A stretch of DNA of 64,000 nt from Leucothrix arctica. Lineage in GTDB: Bacteria > Pseudomonadota > Gammaproteobacteria > Thiotrichales > Thiotrichaceae. This document shows, in pieces, positions 16,769 through 26,746 of the stretch. The notes below the pieces were generated by a model. The model was not told the origin of the DNA. It saw only the letters and a list, made by a program, of their open reading frames with translations, and did no database searches. The stretch is from contig NZ_QGKL01000012.1 of assembly GCF_003172895.1 (NCBI RefSeq), positions 144,101 to 208,100 on the forward strand. The letters run 5' to 3'. A program made the position numbers and the translations under genes. The number at the start of each line of letters is the position of its first letter. Position 1 is the stretch's first letter.

Positions 16769-18523
16769 ATGGCTAGATCAAGTTACTCCGTTCTATTCCA
16801 ACTAGGCCGTTTTTTACTGAAGTATAAAGGTACATTAGTCGCAGCAGGTTGCGCGTTGGTATTCACTGCCGGTGTGACCTTGGCAATGGGGCAGGGCATA
16901 AAAATATTAATCGATGAGGGCTTTATTGCAGGCTCTATCGACCAACTCAATAAAGCCGTGATATTTATTATTGGAATCGCGGTGTTAATGGCGGTTGGTT
17001 CTTATGCACGATTTTATTTAGTGTCTTGGTTGGGAGAGCGCGTTTCTGCGGATATTCGGCAGGCAGTTTTCGATCACTTGATCACGCTACACCCAAGTTA
17101 CTTTGAAGAGAATCGCAGCGGCGAAATCATGTCACGTCTAACCACTGACACCACCTTGCTGCAAACGGTTATTGGCTCGTCAGCGTCTATGGCGTTAAGG
17201 TCGTTTATTACCTTTATTGGTGGTCTTACGCTGTTGTTGATTACCAACTTAAAGCTGACTGCTTTCGTGTTGATTGGTGTGCCGATTGTGCTAGTACCCA
17301 TCATTTTATATGGCCGTCGCGTTCGCGTATTGTCACGCAAAAGCCAAGACACGATTGCTGATGTTGGGAGTCACGCGGGCGAGATCATTCAGCAAATTAA
17401 AACAGTGCAAAGCTATACCCAAGAAGCGAACGAACGTAAAGCGTTTGCCGGGCACGTAGAGGGTGCGTTTGAGATTGCTCGCAAGCGTATTAAGCAACGG
17501 GCTATGTTAATTGCCGTTGTTATTTCGCTTATATTCAGTGCCATTGCCGCCATGCTTTGGGTAGGCGGAAACGATGTAATTAACGGGGTTATGACAGGTG
17601 GTGAGCTTGGTGCATTTGTGTTTTATGCGATTATTGTCGCTAGCTCAGTAGCCACTATTTCAGAGGTGATCGGTGACGTGCAACGGGCGGCTGGCGCAGC
17701 TGAACGACTCTTTGAATTATTATCGATTAAGAGTGCCGTTGAGTTACCAAGTCACCCGAAAAAAGCGAGTAATAATGGCTCTCGAATGGCGTTTGAAAAC
17801 GTCACTTTTCATTACCCGTCAAGACCTGATCAAGCGGCCTTAGATAACTTGAACTTGGTGATTGAGGAAGGTAAATCGTTGGCACTCGTTGGCCCATCGG
17901 GCGCGGGTAAATCGACTGTGTTTGAATTGCTGCAACGCTTCTACGACCCTGATCAGGGTGTAGTCACTTTGGGTGATACAAACATTCGAGATCTACTGCC
18001 AACTGACCTGCGTTCACAGCTTGCAGTTGTCGCACAGCAACCGACTTTATTTAGTGCAGATGTGATGCATAACATACGTTACGGTAAACCTGATGCGACT
18101 AAAGAAGAGGTGATTGCAGCGGCCAAAGCAGCTAATGCCCATGACTTTATAGAGAAGTTACCTGAAGGGTATGAAAGCTTTTTGGGTGAGCAGGGTGTGC
18201 GTTTGTCAGGTGGTCAACGTCAACGCGTGGCGATTGCTAGAGCTATTTTGAAAGACCCAAAAATATTGCTTCTTGATGAAGCAACCTCTGCGCTTGACGC
18301 TGAGAGTGAGCATCGTGTTCAACAAGCCTTGGAAAACCTTATGCGAGGGCGAACAACGGTAATAATTGCGCATCGATTGGCGACTATTCGAAATGCTGAC
18401 TCGATTGCAGTATTGGAAGATGGGAAGTTGGTGGTGCAGGGTAGTCATGATGAGCTGTTGGAGAGTTCGGTGTTGTATAAGCGATTGTCTGAGTTGCAGT
18501 TTCAAGAGCGGTCTGTGAGTTGA
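16769..18523 (+). CDS. ABC exporter (MsbA/BmrA-like half-transporter)
   Basis: A 584-residue ABCB-type exporter with six helices in the first 320 residues and a complete ATPase domain: Walker A GPSGAGKST, signature LSGGQRQR, Walker B ILLLDEATSALD, H-loop IAHRLATI. The ADIRQAVFDHLITLHPSYFE coupling region is typical of MsbA-like multidrug or lipid exporters. Full length. It follows rsuA on the same strand, and the sterol desaturase-type gene follows 60 bases later. A lipid-related substrate is possible given that neighbour, but this is inference. Confidence 0.92.
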   Translation: MARSSYSVLFQLGRFLLKYKGTLVAAGCALVFTAGVTLAMGQGIKILIDEGFIAGSIDQLNKAVIFIIGIAVLMAVGSYARFYLVSWLGERVSADIRQAVFDHLITLHPSYFEENRSGEIMSRLTTDTTLLQTVIGSSASMALRSFITFIGGLTLLLITNLKLTAFVLIGVPIVLVPIILYGRRVRVLSRKSQDTIADVGSHAGEIIQQIKTVQSYTQEANERKAFAGHVEGAFEIARKRIKQRAMLIAVVISLIFSAIAAMLWVGGNDVINGVMTGGELGAFVFYAIIVASSVATISEVIGDVQRAAGAAERLFELLSIKSAVELPSHPKKASNNGSRMAFENVTFHYPSRPDQAALDNLNLVIEEGKSLALVGPSGAGKSTVFELLQRFYDPDQGVVTLGDTNIRDLLPTDLRSQLAVVAQQPTLFSADVMHNIRYGKPDATKEEVIAAAKAANAHDFIEKLPEGYESFLGEQGVRLSGGQRQRVAIARAILKDPKILLLDEATSALDAESEHRVQQALENLMRGRTTVIIAHRLATIRNADSIAVLEDGKLVVQGSHDELLESSVLYKRLSELQFQERSVS

Positions 18524-18583
18524 AAGCAAGGTCGGCAGCTTGATTGGCAGCAAGGTTGCTGGGAAGATTAACGTGGAGGTCAT

Positions 18584-19330
18584 TTGAATTTTACTGAAAT
18601 AACACAACGTCTGTTGTCTGTATTTGATTATTGGATTCAGACAGATTGGTATATAGCCTTTTTGATGTCGCTTGCGGCTAACGTCAGCGTCTACATAGTG
18701 GCGGCATTAATTATTGTGTTTATCACTCGCATAATTACAAAAGAAAACTCATTCGCAGAGCTGATCGACTCTCGTCCTCTTAAACAAGGGCAAGTACGTA
18801 GAGAGGTGATTAATGGAGTGTTAGCGTGTGCTGTATTTTCTTTAGCTAGCTTACTTGCCCGAAAACTTTTTGTGGGTGTTATCCCTACTTCAATGAGTCA
18901 GTTGATCATTGAAGTGTTGGTCTTCACGATATTTTATGAAACATATTCGTACTTTGTTCACCGACTGTTGCACTTAAAACTATTTAGAAAGGCTCATTCC
19001 GTACATCACTATTCGGTTAGAACGACTCCGTGGAGTGCGTATAGCGTTCACCCGCTTGAGGCGTTGTTAATCAGTTTGAGTGCGCCGTTATTTATGCTGA
19101 TATTTCCGGTTCATCTTGTTGTTATCTTTTCGTTTCACATGTTTGGCGTCATATTTACATTGGTCATACACTCGAACATTCGAATGAAAAGTAAGAGTGT
19201 GTTGTTTCGGTTGTTTAATGGTTATACCGAGTCGCATTCCGCACATCATTCGGTGGGTAATGTGAATTTTGGGTTCGTTAACTCGTTTTGGGATCGGACG
19301 TTAAAAACTAAGTTAGTTGGTGCAAACTAA
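18584..19330 (+). CDS. Fatty acid hydroxylase / sterol desaturase superfamily protein
   Basis: A 248-residue integral membrane di-iron enzyme with four hydrophobic helices. The His clusters that bind the di-iron centre are present: HRLLH (about residue 126), HSVHH (about 137-141), HP in the AYSVHPLEA segment, and HSAHH near the C-terminus. The start is a TTG four bases after GGAGG, so the spacing is short; an internal ATG (MSLAANV, about residue 27) would cut the first helix and is less likely. It would hydroxylate or desaturate a lipid using O2. The substrate is unknown. Same strand as the exporter upstream. Confidence 0.88.
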   Translation: MNFTEITQRLLSVFDYWIQTDWYIAFLMSLAANVSVYIVAALIIVFITRIITKENSFAELIDSRPLKQGQVRREVINGVLACAVFSLASLLARKLFVGVIPTSMSQLIIEVLVFTIFYETYSYFVHRLLHLKLFRKAHSVHHYSVRTTPWSAYSVHPLEALLISLSAPLFMLIFPVHLVVIFSFHMFGVIFTLVIHSNIRMKSKSVLFRLFNGYTESHSAHHSVGNVNFGFVNSFWDRTLKTKLVGAN

Positions 19331-19484
19331 TGAGTGATCATATTTTTGCTTAAAGAGCATATCCCGTTCAAAGAGAGACTTTGCGTGGTCTATGCTTCTG
19401 TTATTCAAACCAATGCATTAACTTATTAATAAGATTGCTGTAAAAGTAGTCTAAAGTTTTTATATAAAAATGGCAGGAAATTGT

Positions 19485-19655
19485 ATGACAAAAAAAGTAG
19501 TGAAACTCACTCTCGAAAAAGAGACTAAAAACAGTGTTAGATACAAGGAGGTTCCAGAAGAAGGAACAGCACCTATCGTTGGGTCTTTGTATGTGCAAAA
19601 GTGGTTTGCTGGTGCTAGCAAAAATATCGAAATCACTATCGAAAAGAAGGATTAA
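19485..19655 (+). CDS. Small conserved protein of unknown function
   Basis: A 56-residue protein starting MTKKVVKLTLEKETKNS. I prefer ATG 19485 over the in-frame ATG at 19470 because AGGAAA lies eight bases before it. The pattern (K-L-T-L-x-K-E-T-K-N-x-x-R-Y, then PIVGSLYVQKW and a final strand ending in EKKD) resembles a widespread small all-beta family seen as single genes in many bacteria; I do not know a function. No signal peptide or membrane segment. It stands before the PPOX flavoprotein gene. Confidence 0.7.
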   Translation: MTKKVVKLTLEKETKNSVRYKEVPEEGTAPIVGSLYVQKWFAGASKNIEITIEKKD

Positions 19656-19718
19656 TTTACAGTAGAAATTACTGATGCAAACACCCGTGCATTTATTTAG
19701 AGCCATAGGATTTTTAGT

Positions 19719-20321
19719 ATGACCATGACCCCTGAAAAACTACGAGCGCTTTACGGAGAACAGTCTCCAGTCGCGGCTGCTAAAGTCATCTCAACTTTCG
19801 ACGACCATTGTAGAGCCTTCATTAAGCACTCCACATTCGTAGTTATAGGCACGTTTAACGGTGAAAAACTGGATCTATCTCCCAAAGGTGATCCCGCAGG
19901 GTTTGTTGAAGTGGAGTCAGAAAATCAACTACTGATACCTGATAGGCCAGGTAATAGACGTCTTGATGGCTTGATGAATATTCTCCAAAACCCCAACGTT
20001 GCACTGATTTTCATGATACCGGGTGTGACTGAAACGCTGCGGGTAAATGGTGTGGCTGAGATTTTAGATGATGCTGATATTTGCGACCGTTTTAAGATCA
20101 ATGATCGAGCGCCTAAAACGGTATTGCGTGTGACTGCCCGCGAGATACTTGTTCATTGTGGAAAAGCGCCGATACGCGCTGGTTTATGGCAACCAGAAAC
20201 ATGGCCACAGACACGTCCAGTGGCGACGTTATTTGAAATGATGCGTGACCATTCGGCAATGGAATTAGTTTCTGTCGAGCAAGGTGCTGTAGATAAGAGT
20301 TATAAAAAGTCGCTGTATTAA
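19719..20321 (+). CDS. PPOX-type FMN flavoprotein (MSMEG_1061-like)
   Basis: A 200-residue pyridoxamine 5'-phosphate oxidase-like split-barrel protein, probably FMN-binding. Visible features are the LDLSPKGDPAGFVEV segment, the LLIPDRPGNRRLDGLMNIL segment, the VALIFMIPGVTETLRVNG segment and the C-terminal HCGKAPIRAGLWQPETWP, which together match the MSMEG_1061-type PPOX subfamily. The reaction is not known for this subfamily; it is not a true PdxH. It has no signal peptide and is cytosolic. The next gene on the same strand, a HAD phosphatase, is 73 bases downstream. Confidence 0.88.
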   Translation: MTMTPEKLRALYGEQSPVAAAKVISTFDDHCRAFIKHSTFVVIGTFNGEKLDLSPKGDPAGFVEVESENQLLIPDRPGNRRLDGLMNILQNPNVALIFMIPGVTETLRVNGVAEILDDADICDRFKINDRAPKTVLRVTAREILVHCGKAPIRAGLWQPETWPQTRPVATLFEMMRDHSAMELVSVEQGAVDKSYKKSLY

Positions 20322-20394
20322 TTTTCTCACTTAGCGAGTGAAGAATTAAATAGAACTGTAGTAATAGGAGATAAACTTTGGGGAAGCACTTAGT

Positions 20395-21033
20395 TTGAAA
20401 TTTCAAAAGATAATATTTGATTGGGACGGGACGTTAGCTAGAACCTTAGAGTTATGGTTGGCTGGATACCAAAAGTCATTGACGCAACGAAACTTGAAAT
20501 TTGATTCTGCGGAAATCATTACTGAGTTCTTTCATAACCATCACGAAGTGCCAGATAGACATCCAACTATTGATTTTCCAACAATCGCTGAGGAGGTGCG
20601 CAAGCATGTATACCGGTCCTTGCAATCCGTTGAGTTATACGAGGGTGCGCTAGAAACGCTAGTGGCACTTCGCGCTAGCAAAACAGACTTTAGTCTGGTT
20701 AGCTCTAGCTCTCGGCAGATACTTGAGGTGGGTCTGGGCGCGCATAGTCTCAACAGTTATTTTGATTCAACGATTGCTGGAGATGATGGTTACGGTCACA
20801 AGCCAAGCACATTACCCTTTGAGGAAATGCTGATGAGGATGGGCTGTGCTCCAGAAGAAACGTTAATCATTGGAGATTCTCACGTAGACATTACTGCTGG
20901 AAAAGCGGTAGGTTGTCATACGTGTTTGTTTGCTCCACCATTGAATGCTCAGTTTCATGACTTTGAACACTTAAAGTCGATGAATGCGGACTTTGAAATT
21001 AGTGCAATTCCAGAGCTGCTTGAATATATCTGA
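20395..21033 (+). CDS. HAD family phosphatase (Gph-like)
   Basis: A 212-residue HAD hydrolase. Motif I is DWDGT (residues 9-13), with the nucleophile Asp first, motif II is SLVSSSS-like (about 99-104), and motifs III/IV are in HKPSTLPFEEML and IIGDSHVDI. The helical cap after motif I indicates the HAD-IA subgroup (phosphoglycolate phosphatase-like). It starts at a TTG with GGGGAAG nine bases upstream; there is no better ATG before motif I. The substrate is unknown. Confidence 0.85.
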   Translation: MKFQKIIFDWDGTLARTLELWLAGYQKSLTQRNLKFDSAEIITEFFHNHHEVPDRHPTIDFPTIAEEVRKHVYRSLQSVELYEGALETLVALRASKTDFSLVSSSSRQILEVGLGAHSLNSYFDSTIAGDDGYGHKPSTLPFEEMLMRMGCAPEETLIIGDSHVDITAGKAVGCHTCLFAPPLNAQFHDFEHLKSMNADFEISAIPELLEYI

Positions 21034-21408
21034 GTGGAATAAGTTCTAAAAGTTGAACTACGCGTCGGCCCGACTATATCTAAATATTGTGTGCCTAAGT
21101 TTCATGGAAGAAATAGCGCTTGTCTAACCCATGACAAAAGTAGGAAAATGTAACTTAGAGAACACTATTAATTAAAGGTCATTTACCTTCCTTTAAACTA
21201 GCTATGTAGCGGTACCTAACTACCCATGCTAGCAACATGGTTACTTATACGCTTTTAGCCCACAACTGCGCCATTCACTGTTATTTTGCTTAGGTAATTA
21301 GCATCGGTAACAACTCCTCTCTTTACACTCAATATCGCTCGAAAGTACAATAGCAAAGCTATTTCTGCGTCCTATAAAAATCTCCTATACACATCTGGAA
21401 AGTACACA
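21034..21408. other. Intergenic region upstream of the RND efflux genes
   Basis: About 375 bases with no supportable frame or RNA gene. It must carry the promoter of the efflux operon. No regulator gene (such as TetR) and no obvious palindromic operator beyond a short CCATG/CATGG pair near 21222-21241 is visible. Confidence 0.4.
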
Positions 21409-22719
21409 ATGTCATACCAAAAGCCGGTGCAATTCGGAGCTTTGCTCCTTTTCCTATTGTTAGCAATCAGTGGTTGCGAAAAACTGGATACACCCAAAAA
21501 AGCTGAAGCTGCACCTAGTGCGCCTCCTAAAGCAATGCCGTTACCGGTGGTAGATATTGTTACAGCGGTGCCAGAAGGGATTACACGTACAACTAATTTG
21601 CCAGCACGTTTGCAGGCATCTCGTTCCGCGACCATTATTCCACGAATCAGTGGTGTGGTAGAAAGGCGTGTATTTACTGAGGGTGCAACGGTTAAAGCAG
21701 GGGATTTGTTGTATCAGATTGACCCAGGTACGTTTAACACGGCGCTTAGTAATGCCAAAGCAAACTTATCGACTGCACAAGCGTCGGTTAAAACGGCTGA
21801 AGCAGGTTTACAGCAAAACCAAGCAGCGTTGGAGCAAGCCGAGGCTAATCGAGACTATGCTCGCAAGCAGCTTTCTCGCTCTGAGCAACTGATTAAAACC
21901 AATGTCATTGCGCGACAAGATTATGATCAAACCGTGTCTACTTTCCAAGTTCAGCAAAGTAATGTCAATGCGGCTCAAGCAGGTATCGCAGCGTCTAAAG
22001 CAGGATTGAACTCTGCTAAAGCAACGATTGAAGCGGCTTTGGCAGGTATCGAAACGGCCAATATTAATCTTAGCTATACCAAGATCAAGTCACCGATTAA
22101 CGGTATTGCGGGAGTGTCTAACGTTACAGAAGGCGCGTATGTAGTAGGTTCGCAAACGCAAATGGCCGAGGTACAGCAGCTTGATCCGCTGTATGTAAAT
22201 ATTACTCAGCCAGCGAGTGCTATTTTGAAATTACGCCAAGCACAACGTGAGCGGATTAGTAGTACAGGCTCAGATAAGAATATCCAAATTTTGTTAGATG
22301 ATGGCACGGTTTATCCACATAAAGGACGCTTGTTGTTTGTTAATCAAACAGTCAATGAAAGCACAGGTGAGGTGACGGTTCGTGCCGAGGTCCCTAACCC
22401 TGATCAAGACCTTATTCCTGGTTTATATGTGCGTGTAAACGTGCCGCAAGAACGTATCGAAGACGCTTATTTGATCCCACAGCAAGCAGTGACGCGTGGT
22501 GATACTGACATTGTGATGATTGTTGAAGATGATGGTAGTTTCCGTCCTCAGCCAGTCACTGTCAGTGGCCAGCGCAATCAAAATTGGATTATTACAAAAG
22601 GCCTGACGCCTAACGCGAAAGTGATCGTTGATGGCATGGGGCAGTTAGCGATTATGCGAGGGGCGAAAAAAGTACAAACGCGTCCTTGGACTAGCGTGAC
22701 TCAGAGCGCAGGGAAATAA
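21409..22719 (+). CDS. RND efflux periplasmic adaptor lipoprotein (AcrA family)
   Basis: A 436-residue membrane-fusion protein. Signal peptide with lipobox AISGC, lipidated Cys23. The beta-barrel/lipoyl halves (SATIIPRISGVVERR and SYTKIKSPINGIAGVSNV segments) flank a long alpha-hairpin (about residues 110-215). The membrane-proximal domain ends at about residue 400. It links the RND pump to an outer-membrane channel of TolC type, which is not encoded next to it. The stop and the start of the pump gene are one base apart, so they are an operon. Confidence 0.95.
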   Translation: MSYQKPVQFGALLLFLLLAISGCEKLDTPKKAEAAPSAPPKAMPLPVVDIVTAVPEGITRTTNLPARLQASRSATIIPRISGVVERRVFTEGATVKAGDLLYQIDPGTFNTALSNAKANLSTAQASVKTAEAGLQQNQAALEQAEANRDYARKQLSRSEQLIKTNVIARQDYDQTVSTFQVQQSNVNAAQAGIAASKAGLNSAKATIEAALAGIETANINLSYTKIKSPINGIAGVSNVTEGAYVVGSQTQMAEVQQLDPLYVNITQPASAILKLRQAQRERISSTGSDKNIQILLDDGTVYPHKGRLLFVNQTVNESTGEVTVRAEVPNPDQDLIPGLYVRVNVPQERIEDAYLIPQQAVTRGDTDIVMIVEDDGSFRPQPVTVSGQRNQNWIITKGLTPNAKVIVDGMGQLAIMRGAKKVQTRPWTSVTQSAGK

Positions 22720-22720
22720 T

Positions 22721-25700
22721 ATGGCTAAGTTCTTTATCGACCGCCCAATCTTTGCTTGGGTAGTTGCGATATTCATTATTTTTGCCGGCTTGTATTCTGC
22801 GACAAAAATCCCTGTTGAACAGTATCCAAACATTGCAGCACCTAAGATTGAAATCTCATTTTTCTACACAGGTGCAACGGCTGAAACTATTCAAGACTCG
22901 GTTATCTCGGTCATTGAAGAGGGCGTAAACGCTGTTGAAAACGTGGATTATGTTGAGTCCAATGCGTATTCAAATGGTACGGGTAAGGTAACGCTGACGT
23001 TCAAATCGGGTGTTGATGAAGATATCGCACAGGTCAACGTTCAGAATAAGTTATCGCAAGTTGAATCAAGCCTGCCGCAGTCTGTGCGTAACACCGGAAT
23101 CACCGTATCCAAAGCCGGAACGGGTTTCTTGATGATTACCATGATGTACGCGGAGGAAGGCTCCGACATTACTCAAGCAACCATCGCTGACTATACCGTG
23201 CGTACCGTTAAGCCTGATTTGCAGCGTGTTGAAGGGGTTGGAACGATTCAGGTGTTTGGTTCAGAGCAGGCGATGCGTGTCTGGGTTGATCCACAAAAGA
23301 TGAAGAGTTTTGGTTTGTCTTACGCTGACTTAACCACGGCAATTGGTGCTCAAAACTCGCAGATTACTGCGGGTAGTTTGGGGGCATTACCGAGTGTGGC
23401 AGGTCAACAATATACAACGTCGATTAATGTTTATGGCCAGCTAACGTCAACTGAAGACTTTGAGAAAATTGTTGTTAAACGCAGCAGTAACGGCGCGACT
23501 GTTAAGTTAAGTGACGTTGCGATTATTGAGCTAGGAAGCCAAGCTTATAGCACTAGCGCACGTCTAAACAGTCGTCCGGCGATTGGTGTCGGTATCCAGC
23601 TTTCTTCGAGCGGTAACGCGATTGCTGTGGCGAGTGAAATACAAGAACGTCTCGCGACAATGGCGCCATTTTTCCCAGAGGGAATGGCTTGGAAAGTGCC
23701 TTATGACACGTCTAAGTTTGTCGAGATTTCACTGAAAAAAGTGCTGTATACCTTGGGTGAAGCACTGGTATTAGTATTTTTGGTGATGTACTTATTCCTA
23801 CAAAATATTCGCTATACCATTATCCCAACCATCGTTGTACCTATCTCACTATTAGGGGCGGTAGCGGTCATGGGGCCACTGGGCCTGACTATCAATGTAT
23901 TGACCATGTTCGCGATGGTACTGGTTATTGGTATCGTGGTGGATGACGCCATCGTGGTGGTGGAAAACGTCGAACGTTTGATGGTTGAGGAAAAACTCAC
24001 ACCCTATCAAGCGGCACACAAAGGGATGACGCAAATCACGGGTGCGGTTGTTGGTATTACCTTGGTACTGATTGCTGTATTTATTCCGATGGCCTTTTTG
24101 GATGGGGCAACGGGTGGTATTTACCGTCAGTTCTCTTTGGTTATGGCCGCGTCGATTGCCTTTTCTGCATTTTTAGCGTTATCCCTAACACCTGCCTTGT
24201 GCGCAACTTTGCTTAAACCTGTGAGTGATGATCACCACGAAAAAGGTGGTTTCTTTGGTTGGTTTAACCGAGTGCTGACTAAGATTACTAAAGTGTATCG
24301 CTCAATGGTCGGGCTCTTTATCAAGCACAGTATCGTAATGATGATCGTGTTTGCACTAGTGATCACGGCTTCTGTCATGCTGTTTCAGCGCATTCCTAGC
24401 TCATTCCTACCGACGGAAGATCAGGGCACGGTTATCGTCACCTATCAGCTACCAACGGGTTCTTCTCGTGAGCGTACTGAAGCGATGATCGAAAAGGCCG
24501 AGGCTATTATTAGCAATGAATCCACTGTTCAAGATGTGATTTCAGTACTGGGTTTCAGCTTTACAGGTCAGGGTCAAAACATGGCGCTGAGCTTTATCAC
24601 GCTAAAAGATTGGTCTGAGCGTACACAAGCTGGCGAAGTGTCGATGGCATTAGCAGGCTCGTTAACCGGCAAGCTTCAGGCGATTAATGATGCGATGATT
24701 TTTGCGATCACGCCACCTGCGATCAGTAGTTTGGGTACATCCTCTGGCTTTAGTTTTTACCTGCAAGATCGTAATAACTTGGGTCACGATGCATTGGTTA
24801 ATGCGCGTAATCAAATGCTAGGTATGGCCAATCAGAGTCCAATGTTAACTGGCGTTCGACCGAATGGTTTGGAAGATGCCACGCAGATTCGTGTCGATAT
24901 TGATCGTGATGCGGCCTTTGCGCAAAACGTGCCGCTGTCATCTATATCCTTTAGTTTAGCGAGTGCGTTCGGTTCTAACTACGTTAACGATTTTCCGAAT
25001 AAAGGCCGTATGCAACGTGTGTATGTCATGGCTGAGGCCAAAGCACGTATGCAGCCTGATGATATTTTGAGCTTAACGGTGCCAAATGCAGCAGGCGAAC
25101 TGGTGCCAATGTCGTCGCTTTCATCAGTTCATTGGACGAAGGGTCCAGAGCAGGTAACGCGCTATAACGGTTTTAGTGCGATGGCTATTCAGGGTGCCGC
25201 TGCGCCAGGTTTTGCGAGTGGTCAAGCGATGGATAATATCCAAGAGCTTGCTGCGAAAATAGGCCAAGGTTTCTCGGTTGCATGGAGTGGCCAGTCACTA
25301 GAAGAAATTCGTGCAGGTAACTCTGAGTTGTATGTTTATATGCTCTCTGCGATGGCGGTATTCTTATGTCTTGCCGCGCTATATGAAAGTTGGTCAATGC
25401 CATTTGCAGTACTGATGGTGGTGCCATTGGGAATACTGGGTGTGACACTGGGTAACTATTTCCGAGAATTTGATAACGATATTTACTTCAAAATCGGGAT
25501 GATAACCGTGATGGGGCTCTCGGCCAAAAACGCGATCTTGATTATCGAGTTCGCGAAAGAGCTGCAAGAGACCGGCATGGATAGAGTGCGTGCTGTGATG
25601 AAAGCGTGTGCGCTTCGTTTTCGTCCTATCATAATGACCTCACTAGCGTTTATCGCGGGTGTTATACCTTTGTATACCGCGACTGGCGCAAGTTCTGCTA

Positions 25701-25900
25701 GTCAGCGTGCTATCGGTACTAGTGTACTTTGGGGGATGCTGGTAGGGACGATATTGGCCTTATGTCTTGTACCGATTTACTACGTGGTTGTGCGTGGTTT
25801 GTTTGGTGGCGGTGATGAAGTCAAAGATAAATATGCGGCTCAGCAGGAAGAGAAAAAACTGACCGAAACGCAGCTAGCAGAAAAGCCGTCAGGTGAGTGA
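22721..25900 (+). CDS. RND efflux pump, HAE1 family (AcrB-like)
   Basis: A 1059-residue proton-driven inner-membrane exporter. Starts MAKFFIDRPIFAWV, typical of HAE1 pumps. The proton-relay Asp pair is in GIVVDDAIVVVENVERL (about residue 405) and the TM10 Lys is in MGLSAKNAILIIEFA. Two large periplasmic loops are present and the length matches AcrB/MexB. It probably exports lipophilic drugs or detergents with the upstream adaptor. The C-terminal 40 residues are charged and variable. No local repressor gene or outer-membrane factor is present. Confidence 0.96.
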   Translation: MAKFFIDRPIFAWVVAIFIIFAGLYSATKIPVEQYPNIAAPKIEISFFYTGATAETIQDSVISVIEEGVNAVENVDYVESNAYSNGTGKVTLTFKSGVDEDIAQVNVQNKLSQVESSLPQSVRNTGITVSKAGTGFLMITMMYAEEGSDITQATIADYTVRTVKPDLQRVEGVGTIQVFGSEQAMRVWVDPQKMKSFGLSYADLTTAIGAQNSQITAGSLGALPSVAGQQYTTSINVYGQLTSTEDFEKIVVKRSSNGATVKLSDVAIIELGSQAYSTSARLNSRPAIGVGIQLSSSGNAIAVASEIQERLATMAPFFPEGMAWKVPYDTSKFVEISLKKVLYTLGEALVLVFLVMYLFLQNIRYTIIPTIVVPISLLGAVAVMGPLGLTINVLTMFAMVLVIGIVVDDAIVVVENVERLMVEEKLTPYQAAHKGMTQITGAVVGITLVLIAVFIPMAFLDGATGGIYRQFSLVMAASIAFSAFLALSLTPALCATLLKPVSDDHHEKGGFFGWFNRVLTKITKVYRSMVGLFIKHSIVMMIVFALVITASVMLFQRIPSSFLPTEDQGTVIVTYQLPTGSSRERTEAMIEKAEAIISNESTVQDVISVLGFSFTGQGQNMALSFITLKDWSERTQAGEVSMALAGSLTGKLQAINDAMIFAITPPAISSLGTSSGFSFYLQDRNNLGHDALVNARNQMLGMANQSPMLTGVRPNGLEDATQIRVDIDRDAAFAQNVPLSSISFSLASAFGSNYVNDFPNKGRMQRVYVMAEAKARMQPDDILSLTVPNAAGELVPMSSLSSVHWTKGPEQVTRYNGFSAMAIQGAAAPGFASGQAMDNIQELAAKIGQGFSVAWSGQSLEEIRAGNSELYVYMLSAMAVFLCLAALYESWSMPFAVLMVVPLGILGVTLGNYFREFDNDIYFKIGMITVMGLSAKNAILIIEFAKELQETGMDRVRAVMKACALRFRPIIMTSLAFIAGVIPLYTATGASSASQRAIGTSVLWGMLVGTILALCLVPIYYVVVRGLFGGGDEVKDKYAAQQEEKKLTETQLAEKPSGE

Positions 25901-25948
25901 CAGTAGCTGATTGGAGATAAGTCAGTTACTGACAGTGATATTTTATGT

Positions 25949-25980
25949 GCTGAGCAGGCGTTTAATGCCCAGCTTATTTT
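25949..25980 (+). terminator. Possible terminator after the RND pump gene
   Basis: GCTG...GGC / GCC-CAGC can fold with a 4-base bulge around a 7-base loop, and TTATTTT follows directly. It lies about 50 bases past the pump stop. The stem is imperfect. Confidence 0.4.
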
Positions 25981-26055
25981 CCCCTCCGATTATGGGCGAT
26001 GAACTTGGTATTAATTGTTGTAACTATTAGTATCAACCTTAATAAGTGAACTTGA

Positions 26056-26655
26056 ATGACTACCTTTTTCGCAGGCTTTTCCCTCGGTTTATCTCTGATT
26101 CTTGCCATTGGTTCTCAAAATGCTTTTGTTTTAAAACAGGGTATTAAGAGGCAGCATGTATTATTGGTTTGCGCTATCTGCGCAATCTCTGACGCTATTC
26201 TGATTTCATTAGGTATTGCTGGCTTTGGCATGGTTGTCAGTAAATATCCTTCGATAGAAATGTATGCTCGTTACGGTGGTGCGGCATTTCTTCTGGTGTA
26301 TTCATTTTTAAGTTTTAAGTCAGCATTTAGCCAACGACATGCGTTGACAACCGACACTGAAGTACAAAGCTCAGCTTTGAAAATCGCTTCTATTTGCCTT
26401 GCCTTTACTTGGTTAAATCCGCATGTGTACTTGGACACGATGGTGTTGTTGGGGAGTATTTCAACGCAGTATGAAGGTCAGCAGTTGGAGTTCGCTTTGG
26501 GTGCGATTATTGCCTCTTTTACGTTCTTTTTTAGTTTGGGGTATGGGGCTAGATTATTAGCACCAGTGTTTGAAAATCCTAAGGCTTGGCAGGTGTTAGA
26601 GTTTATTGTGGGACTTACTATGTTGATTATTGCTTTGACGCTGTTATTTGGCTAA
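26056..26655 (+). CDS. LysE/ArgO family amino acid exporter
   Basis: A 199-residue inner-membrane protein with five or six helices. The N-terminal GSQNAFVLKQGI and the TWLNPHVYLDTMVLLGS segments are diagnostic for the ArgO/LysE branch. It would export basic amino acids such as arginine or lysine, preventing toxic build-up. No LysR-type ArgP/LysG regulator lies beside it. Substrate choice within the family is inference. Confidence 0.9.
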   Translation: MTTFFAGFSLGLSLILAIGSQNAFVLKQGIKRQHVLLVCAICAISDAILISLGIAGFGMVVSKYPSIEMYARYGGAAFLLVYSFLSFKSAFSQRHALTTDTEVQSSALKIASICLAFTWLNPHVYLDTMVLLGSISTQYEGQQLEFALGAIIASFTFFFSLGYGARLLAPVFENPKAWQVLEFIVGLTMLIIALTLLFG

Positions 26656-26746
26656 TTGAATGCGATAAGTCACTGTAAATGAAAATCTCTAGATACCCGT
26701 TTCTATATACCAATAAGCCGCCACTGAAAGAGGAGCTACATCTACT

